Shown here piece after piece: positions 1-5,800 of a DNA stretch of 11,125 nt. The notes under the pieces were generated by a model. It made no database searches. It was not told where the DNA came from and was given only the letters and a program-made list of their open reading frames with translations. The position numbers and the translations under genes are program-made. Origin of the DNA: Spirochaetales bacterium (lineage in GTDB: Bacteria; Spirochaetota; Spirochaetia; DSM-16054; Sediminispirochaetaceae); assembly GCA_021767325.1 (NCBI GenBank), contig JAASTM010000028.1, positions 1-11,125 on the forward strand, given 5' to 3'. Positions within the stretch are counted from its first letter, which is position 1; every line of letters starts with the position of its first letter.

Positions 1-1
1 A

Positions 2-724
2 GAGATCCTGCGTATCTCCCGGGCCGCTCATCTAGTGGCCCGCATACTGAAAGAGTTGGAACCTGCGGTGCGTCCGGGTACCACCACCGCCCACTTAGAG
101 TTGTTATGCCGGCGCAGGATCGAGTTCTACTCCTCCAAGTGGACCATAACGCGGTTTCCGGACTTTCCGACATATCTCTCGATTTCTGTGAACGATGTTG
201 CCGCGCACGGCTCCCCCGGCGGCTATATGCTGCGTACCGGGGACATTGTGACCCTCGACCTGGTGATGATGGTAAACGGATGGTACGGCGATGCGGCGGT
301 AACCCTCCCGGTGGGAATGGTAACTCCGGAGCACGCACAGCTGATCCGGGCTGCCCGTACTGCAACCGCCCGCGGAATTGCACGGGCACAGGCCGGCGGG
401 AGAATCGGAGACATCGGCGCGGAGATAGAAGCGGTGGCCACGAAGTGCGGCTGCAGAGTGATCGAGAATCTGATCGGCCACGGAATCGGACGGAACCTCC
501 ACGAAGGTCCGGCCGTGTTCTCTAATGGGGAACTGGGAGTTGGGGCGCCGATTGTGCCGGGGATGGTGTTTACAGTCGAGCCGGTGCTGACCCCCGGGGA
601 CGGGACAATATGTGCCGCAGAAGGCGAGCTTGAATATCGAACCTGCGATAAATCCCGCACTGCAGTTTTCGAGCATACCGTGGCCGTCCTGGCCGACCGG
701 ACACTGGTCCTGACGAAGCTCTGA
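2..724 (+). CDS. map: Type I methionine aminopeptidase, 5'-truncated by window edge
   Basis: Removes the N-terminal methionine from nascent cytosolic proteins using a dinuclear metal centre. The frame is open to the left edge. The 11 codons before the first possible start (GTG at 35) still read like the family's N-terminal helix, so the true start lies outside the window and only about 10-20 residues are missing. Numbering from GTG 35, the metal ligands are D75, D86, H149 (in GHGIGR), E182 (FTVEP) and E213 (FEHT). Their mutual spacings equal those of E. coli MetAP D97, D108, H171, E204 and E235. H58 (AHGSP) matches the active-site H79, with one residue fewer before the first Asp. H156 matches the second conserved His. 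There is no N-terminal zinc-finger extension in the visible part. It ends with TGA at 722-724, and no hairpin-plus-T-run terminator is evident before the tRNA promoter. Family assignment is very secure. Confidence 0.95.
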   Translation, partial: EILRISRAAHLVARILKELEPAVRPGTTTAHLELLCRRRIEFYSSKWTITRFPDFPTYLSISVNDVAAHGSPGGYMLRTGDIVTLDLVMMVNGWYGDAAVTLPVGMVTPEHAQLIRAARTATARGIARAQAGGRIGDIGAEIEAVATKCGCRVIENLIGHGIGRNLHEGPAVFSNGELGVGAPIVPGMVFTVEPVLTPGDGTICAAEGELEYRTCDKSRTAVFEHTVAVLADRTLVLTKL

Positions 725-790
725 ATCATTGATGCCTATTGCATGGCGGACATGGCGACAGACGGCTAAAATCGACAAGTGACATTCCTA

Positions 791-819
791 TTGCCATGAT
801 TCTGCATATCTGCTATAAA
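791..819 (+). promoter_or_regulatory. Sigma70-type promoter for tRNA-Thr
   Basis: The -35 box TTGCCA (791-796) and -10 box TATAAA (814-819) are separated by exactly 17 bases, and a TG one base upstream of the -10 makes it an extended -10. A start near 826 would put the transcript start about 15 bases before the mature tRNA. This is read from consensus matches only. Confidence 0.7.
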
Positions 820-840
820 TAGGCCAATTACATCAAATAT

Positions 841-914
841 GCCGCCTTAGCTCAGCTGGCCAGAGCACGTGACTTGTAATCTCGGGGTCGTCAGTTCGAA
901 TCTGACAGGCGGCT
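841..914 (+). tRNA. tRNA-Thr (anticodon UGU)
   Basis: The cloverleaf folds by hand. The acceptor GCCGCCT (841-847) pairs with AGGCGGC (907-913), with discriminator T914. The D stem is GCTC/GAGC (850-853 with 863-866). The anticodon stem is 868-872 with 880-884, and the loop CTTGTAA places TGT at 875-877, which reads ACA. The variable loop is GGGTC. The T stem GTCAG/CTGAC (890-894 with 902-906) closes the loop TTCGAAT. CCA is not encoded, so a CCA-adding enzyme is needed. The anticodon stem has one T870/T882 mismatch. Confidence 0.95.
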
Positions 915-985
915 GTTTTCAACCGGGCAGTCAATGACAGGGAGACGAAATATCTTCCCGGGAAAAAAAAGACATCCGGTTCGTA

Positions 986-1014
986 TTGACAAAAAATTAA
1001 CTTTTTAGTAAGTT
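986..1014 (+). promoter_or_regulatory. Sigma70-type promoter for tRNA-Tyr, with A-tract and GC-rich discriminator
   Basis: A perfect -35 TTGACA (986-991) is followed after 17 bases by a weak -10, TAAGTT (1009-1014, three of six consensus bases). Eight consecutive A's at 963-970 lie where an UP element would sit. The stretch just after the -10 contains CGAGCG (1021-1026), the GC-rich discriminator typical of growth-rate-controlled stable-RNA promoters. The promoter separates this tRNA from tRNA-Thr, although read-through from upstream is also possible. Confidence 0.6.
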
Positions 1015-1028
1015 CGTTTTCGAGCGAT

Positions 1029-1110
1029 GGGGAGGTTCCCGAGCGGTCAAAGGGGGCAGACTGTAAATCTGTTGGCTTCGCCTTCGAAGGTTCGAATCCT
1101 TCTCTCCCCA
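1029..1110 (+). tRNA. tRNA-Tyr (anticodon GUA)
   Basis: This is a class II tRNA with a long variable arm. The acceptor GGGGAGG (1029-1035) pairs with TCTCCCC (1103-1109; the last pair is G-T), with discriminator A1110. The anticodon stem GCAGA/TCTGT (1056-1060 with 1068-1072) closes the loop CTGTAAA, with GTA at 1063-1065. The variable arm contains a GGC/GCC stem (1074-1076 with 1080-1082). The T stem GAAGG/CCTTC (1086-1090 with 1098-1102) closes TTCGAAT. CCA is not encoded. The anticodon is the normal GUA, not a CUA amber suppressor, which bears on the rpoD amber codon in this window. Confidence 0.96.
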
Positions 1111-1122
1111 TAGTTTTTATGT

Positions 1123-1155
1123 AGGTCTTCCTGAGAACAGGAAGGCCTTTTTTTT
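1123..1155 (+). terminator. Intrinsic terminator after tRNA-Tyr
   Basis: An 11-bp stem (1123-1133 with 1138-1148, including one G-T pair) with loop AGAA runs straight into eight T's (1148-1155). It closes the tRNA unit and insulates the downstream operon. Confidence 0.9.
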
Positions 1156-1170
1156 GCGGCTGAAATGAGT

Positions 1171-1203
1171 TATATTGAGAGGACAAATCCTCTTGCCAGG
1201 GAG
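1171..1203 (+). promoter_or_regulatory. Leader of the downstream operon: possible -10, small hairpin, ribosome binding site
   Basis: Only about 53 bases separate the terminator from the first ATG of the operon. They hold a -10-like TATATT (1171-1176) with no convincing -35, which would have to overlap the terminator T-run. A perfect 6-bp inverted repeat AGAGGA/TCCTCT (1178-1183 with 1188-1193, loop CAAA) follows. The purine-rich AGGGAG (1198-1203) lies five bases before ATG 1209 and is a good Shine-Dalgarno match. The promoter part is weak; the ribosome binding site is solid. Confidence 0.35.
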
Positions 1204-1208
1204 TAGGG

Positions 1209-1685
1209 ATGGGAGATGTTTTTTATCGAGAAGGCTTACACTTCGAGTGTCAGCGCTGTTCCAACTGCTGTCGTCACGAACCGGGCTTCGTATTTCTTTC
1301 CTATAACGATTTAATGCGTTTGGAAACCGCCATGGGATTGAGCCGGACTGAGTTTGTTTCCCAATACTGTCGCGGAGTATATATTCACGGTACCTATCGT
1401 TTGAGCTTAATAGAAAAAGAGAATTACGACTGTATTTTCTGGACTGCGGAGGGCTGTCTGGTGTACCGCGATCGCCCCCTGCAATGCCGCAGTTACCCGT
1501 TTTGGCCGGAGTACCTTGAAAGCCGGCACAACTGGGATGCCCTGCAGTCCGCATGTCCCGGGGTAAACCGCGGGCCCCTGCACAGCTATGAAGACATAGA
1601 GGAGTGGCTCAGCCGACGCGAGGAAGAACCGATCGTGCTGCTTACCCCTCAAGAGCTTCGAAAGCTGCAAGGAGAGCGTGTATGA
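1209..1685 (+). CDS. YkgJ-family CxxCxxCC metal-site protein
   Basis: This 158-residue protein belongs to the CxxCxxCC family (YkgJ/UPF0153-like), small cytosolic proteins thought to bind zinc or an iron-sulfur centre, with roles mostly undefined. The signature C14-x2-C17-x2-C20-C21 is near the N-terminus, followed by the typical downstream cysteines C75, C83, C93 (in the R-P-L-Q-C-R-x-Y-P-F context) and C116. C54 is an extra one. The C-terminal 35 residues are charged and probably helical. There is no signal peptide or membrane segment. ATG 1209 is chosen because AGGGAG sits five bases upstream and the family motif begins directly after it. It is the first gene of the operon, and its TGA overlaps the next ATG by four bases, implying translational coupling with the metallohydrolase. 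Confidence 0.85.
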   Translation: MGDVFYREGLHFECQRCSNCCRHEPGFVFLSYNDLMRLETAMGLSRTEFVSQYCRGVYIHGTYRLSLIEKENYDCIFWTAEGCLVYRDRPLQCRSYPFWPEYLESRHNWDALQSACPGVNRGPLHSYEDIEEWLSRREEEPIVLLTPQELRKLQGERV

Positions 1686-2623
1686 AGATACGGTTCTGGG
1701 GAGTCCGGGGGTCAATACCGACACCCCTCACACCGGATGAGGTCAGGCGCAAGATCTCTGCGGTAGTAGAGCGAATTACACCGCAGGACCTGGTTTCGCC
1801 GGAGGCCAAAGAGCTTTTCCTGGCGCATCTGCCGCCATATCTGTTCGGCACAACCGGCGGTAACACCACTTCGATTGAGGTTCGCACCAAAGACGGCAAT
1901 GTCATAATAATCGATGCGGGAACCGGTATTTTCAGGTTCGCAAACTCTGTCATCCGGGAGCAGCCGACGCCGAAGGTGTTTCATCTTTTTTTTACCCATT
2001 TTCATTGGGATCATATCCAGGGCTTTCCATTCTTTTCACCGGCCTTCGATAAGAACACCGTAATCCACATTTACAGTCCTATCGACAACGTCGAGCAGAT
2101 ACTGCGGGATCAGATGAGGCCGCCCTATTTCCCGATTACACTCGACACCATGCAGGCTCGCTTTCATTTTCATAAACTCGAGGAGCGGGAAGTAAAGATC
2201 GGGGCATCCACGGTGAGCTGGCGGCAGATGCAGCATCCGGGAAAATCCTTCTCCTATAAGGTGGCGGACAGCGATGGTGCGTTTCTGTTCGCCACCGATA
2301 CGGAGCTGCGGGACGACGATTTCGCCCGGACCGAGGAGAATCACCGCTTTTTCAGCAATGTTGATATTCTGGCTATCGACAGCCAGTACACCCTGGATGA
2401 GGCGATCGAAAAATACGACTGGGGCCACTCTTCCTACAGTTTGACGGTTGATTTTGCCACCGAGTGGGATATCGATACCTTAGTATTGTTTCATCATGAA
2501 CCGCTCTACAACGACAGCAAGATGTTTTCAATTGCAAAATCCGCCGGCTGGTATAAAAGCCATGTGGGTAAAAAGGACGTAGAGATCATGTTAGCCCAGG
2601 AAGGCCTGGAATTGACCTTATGA
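1682..2623 (+). CDS. Metallo-beta-lactamase-fold hydrolase (PhnP / RNase Z-like superfamily)
   Basis: This is a 313-residue metallohydrolase. The start ATG 1682 gives the family-like opening M-K-I-R-F-W-G-V-R-G-S. It has GGAGAG five bases upstream and overlaps the previous stop as ATGA. An in-frame GTG 26 codons earlier lies inside the preceding gene and is less likely. The metal-binding motif H-F-H-W-D-H sits at residues 106-111. Later candidate ligands are H185, D206 (A-T-D-T-E), D233 and H249 (W-G-H-S), with H271-H272 near the end. The glycine-rich G-T-T-G-G-N-T at 56-62 resembles the substrate loop of PhnP-like phosphodiesterases. A roughly 35-residue insertion after the first strand (about 16-52) is longer than in compact family members. 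The substrate is unknown; a phosphodiesterase role is inference from the fold. It is probably cytosolic, with no signal peptide. Confidence 0.85.
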   Translation: MKIRFWGVRGSIPTPLTPDEVRRKISAVVERITPQDLVSPEAKELFLAHLPPYLFGTTGGNTTSIEVRTKDGNVIIIDAGTGIFRFANSVIREQPTPKVFHLFFTHFHWDHIQGFPFFSPAFDKNTVIHIYSPIDNVEQILRDQMRPPYFPITLDTMQARFHFHKLEEREVKIGASTVSWRQMQHPGKSFSYKVADSDGAFLFATDTELRDDDFARTEENHRFFSNVDILAIDSQYTLDEAIEKYDWGHSSYSLTVDFATEWDIDTLVLFHHEPLYNDSKMFSIAKSAGWYKSHVGKKDVEIMLAQEGLELTL

Positions 2624-2823
2624 TTGAGCTGAAAAGTAGACAAACAGTAGCTTTATACCTATTTTTAAAGCAAAGGGAGGATGAATTGGACGACCCCCTG
2701 TTGCAGCTCTATAACGAGCTCCAGCGGAAACTATTTTCGTATCTATCTATAGAGGAGATGGAGTCGTTGGAGGAACTTTATAAAAATAACGTTGATGTTT
2801 TAGAACAGAGAGGCTACATTTAA
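2620..2823 (+). CDS. Small hypothetical protein, 67 residues
   Basis: I do not recognise this gene. Its ATG overlaps the preceding TGA as ATGA, and its TAA lies three bases before the next ATG, so its position in the operon argues strongly that it is translated. The product is acidic, leucine- and glutamate-rich, and looks almost wholly alpha-helical, with no cysteine, signal peptide or membrane segment. There is no good Shine-Dalgarno at normal distance (AGGAAGG is too far upstream), which fits coupling to the metallohydrolase. Base composition is visibly more AT-rich than its neighbours. Possible roles such as a small adaptor or partner of a flanking protein are guesses. Confidence 0.7.
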   Translation: MIELKSRQTVALYLFLKQREDELDDPLLQLYNELQRKLFSYLSIEEMESLEELYKNNVDVLEQRGYI

Positions 2824-2826
2824 ACC

Positions 2827-5800
2827 ATGACAAGAAAGAAATACCTATTCCTACTCATTTTAGTTTGCGTAGTGACTGTTTCGGCACTTGGTGCTGATAT
2901 TCAACCGAAACTGCAGGAGCTGTACTCGCCGCGTCTGTTCGGTCCGGCGAATACGAGCACCCTTATGGTGCCTCCACAGAGCAGTATTCAAAACCCGGCC
3001 TCGGCCGCGCTTGCACAGAGAATAACCTTCGACGGCAATTACGTGGCCCTGTTCGGCAATGATGAGACCTCTTCCGGCTGGAAAGGGCACGCATTGAATT
3101 TTGGACACACTATCCCGACCAAAGTCGGGGTGTTCACCTGGAACTCCGGGTATATGCGTTCCACATTCGACAGCCTCGACACGGGCAACCGACTCTCCCT
3201 CCACGGCTCCTTCGCCAAGGACATTTATCCCGATACCCTGGTAGGTGTGGGTCTCGGTGCGACTATGGCCCAGGGGCCCGAGTTCGGAATAGGTGCCGAT
3301 CTCGGACTTATCCGGCTGCGGCCGTCGCTCTGGTTTATGGATGACGTCCGCTGGTCGCTTGCACTGAATAACCTCGGGTACAGCTCGATAGAAAGCCTGC
3401 GGAGGCCGCTGTATTCGGTTTCCGGCGGAATCAACGGAAGATTTCTCAGTACCGACAAGGTTGAAGGGCGGCTGCTGAGTGAGCTCTCCGTGCCCGAATA
3501 CTCCAATGTAATCTGGTCGACCGGAGTGAAATTCCAAGTAGGTTTCGGCTTCGAAGCCTCGGTTGGTACGCGTATAAATGCCGAGTCAGTGCTCGACGGA
3601 GAGTACGGAGAGCTGATTCCCTCAGTGACACTGGGTTACACCTACACGCCGGGAGCCGATACTTCCGACAAAACCCCCGAAGACCTCTCCGCGGCCGAGC
3701 GGTTTACCCAGAACGAACTCCAGCCGTATATAAGTGCAGCTCCATTCACCACCGAGTTGTGGGCGGTAGGGGCCGGACTGACGGTGCCGATCGGCAGAAT
3801 CGATACCGCCCCGCCGAAAATCGAGATCGATTTGAGCGGCATGACAACCCAGTACCAGGATGAAACCGAATCGGAAGCGGAGGCTGAAGAATCCGAGTCT
3901 GGAGACTCTGAGGCTGAGACAGATGAAGCTTCGGATCAGGCTCGGGCAGGTGAAGCAGAGTATCTCCAGGATGGACCTGGTGACCTACGGGAAGAGATGT
4001 TCACGGCCAAACTCGCCAGCCTGTCGGTGCGTAAAAACAGGCTCAAGAGAACAGTTGAGCCGCTGTATGTAGTCGACGGTGAGGATTCCGCCAAAGATGC
4101 CCCCGAAAAAGGAGACGCAGCAGCAGCCGAAGAGCTGACCGAAGAGATGAAAGCGAATGTGATCCCCGATGCCCAGATCTATCTTTCACCGAATAACGAC
4201 GGAGTACAGGATGCGCTCTCGTTCAATCTCTCGATCGAAGAGAGTCGGTATATAAAAGGCTATGAGTTTATTGTAGAGAACCGGCAGGGTGAAGCAGTTC
4301 GCACCATATTGAATAAAGAGACCCGTCCGGAGAAGCGGACTACACAGACCTTTTTTCAGAATCTGTTTAAGTCGAAAAGCGGCATTCAGGTGCCCGAGAC
4401 CCTCCGCTGGGACGGCAGCACCGATTCCGGAGAAAAGGCTCCCGACGGACTCTACTTTTTTTATATCCGTTCATGGGATGATAATGAAAACTACGGCACC
4501 TCCGATAAATACTCGGTGTACGTGGATACACAGCCTCCGGTAGTCGAAATCGAGAAAGCCGATGAGTCGGAGCGCATCTTTTCACCGAACAACGACGGAA
4601 ACAAAGACGTGCTGCCGATAGAGCAGACAGGAACTCGGGAAGATATCTGGAGAGCGCAGATACGGAACGCGGCCGGTAATGTAGTAAAAACATATACCTG
4701 GCGGAATGAGCAGCCGCAGTCCTTTGACTGGGATGGAACAAACAATCAGGGAATTCTGGTGCCCGACGGAGTATACGAATATACTATTAAGACGACCGAC
4801 AAGGCCGGAAACAGCGGGCAAGCCGAGTACGGGAACCTGGTAAAGAATACCGAAGAGACTCCAATCTCGCTCAGTATTGATAATTCACATTTCTCACCGA
4901 ACGGCGACGGAATACTGGATGCAGTGCTGCTGCAGCCGAATGTCCCCGTGCAGAGAGGAATCGAGAGCTGGACCATCGATATTGTCGATGCGAACGGAAG
5001 AGTGTACAGAAGCTTTTCCGGTACAAGCGGATTGAGCGGCGCCATTGCCTTCGACGGCCGGGATGAAAACGGAAATGTCATTCCGGAGAACCGCGAGTAC
5101 TATGCCGACCTGCAGGTGCTCTATGTGAATGGAAACAACCCGCAGGCACAATCCGCGCCCTTCATCGTTGATGTGACCGAGCCCGAAGCGAGCGTTAAGA
5201 TCGACAATCGGATTTTCTCACCGAACGGCGACGGGAACAAAGATACCATCACCATCCATCAGGAAACCTCGAAAGAGGAGAACTGGTACGGCACTATTAC
5301 CGATATAGATGAAAATCCGGTCTATCAGTATAAATGGATCGAACAGCCGGAAAACCGTATAAGATGGGATGGACGCAAAGAGGACGGCAGCCTGGCTGAA
5401 GACGGATACTACTTTTATCAGCTGTCTACAGTCGATAAGGCCGGAAACCGCGGGGAATCCGAACGGGTTCGCTTCGAGTTAAACACCGAAGAGACACCGG
5501 TTCTGCTGACCTCGAGTTACGACTTTTTCTCTCCGAACGGAGACGACAATAAAGATACTATCAGCTTTCTGCCCAAACTCCAGGTTCGAGAGGGAGTGGT
5601 TCGATATACCCTCGAGGTAGTCAGCGCGGAAGGCGAGCCGGTCTTTACCCGTAACGGAAGTGGAAGTGTGCCGGATCGGTTAATGTGGGATGGATTCTCG
5701 TCTTCTGGCGGCCGGGTAGAGGACGGTGAATACCGGGCGAAACTCGACGTGCTCTACGCCAACGGCAACAATCCGCAGGCGGAAACCCAGCTGTTTACCA

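Noticed and set aside
35..37. GTG as the true start of map
   Set aside because: The frame stays open to the window edge, and the codons before GTG encode the family's N-terminal helix, so the gene begins upstream of the window.
104..778. Long open frames on the minus strand opposite map
   Set aside because: map on the + strand has all metal ligands with exact spacing. The antisense frames have no recognisable motif and are typical shadows in GC-rich coding DNA.
723..802. Inverted repeat GAATCAT/ATGATTC around the intergenic region after map
   Set aside because: Only 7 bp with about 66 bases between arms and no T-run; it is likely chance and not a terminator.
955..970. Palindrome TTCCCGGGAA followed by an A-run, as a terminator or operator
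   Set aside because: There is no loop and the T-run is on the wrong side for termination on either strand. It is a single copy, so an operator cannot be argued.
1029..1110. tRNA-Tyr as an amber suppressor explaining the rpoD TAG
   Set aside because: Its anticodon is GTA, which reads normal Tyr codons, not TAG.
1604..1681. An upstream GTG start for the metallohydrolase
   Set aside because: It would add 26 residues lying entirely within the preceding gene. ATG 1682 has a well-spaced GGAGAG and begins the family-typical strand.
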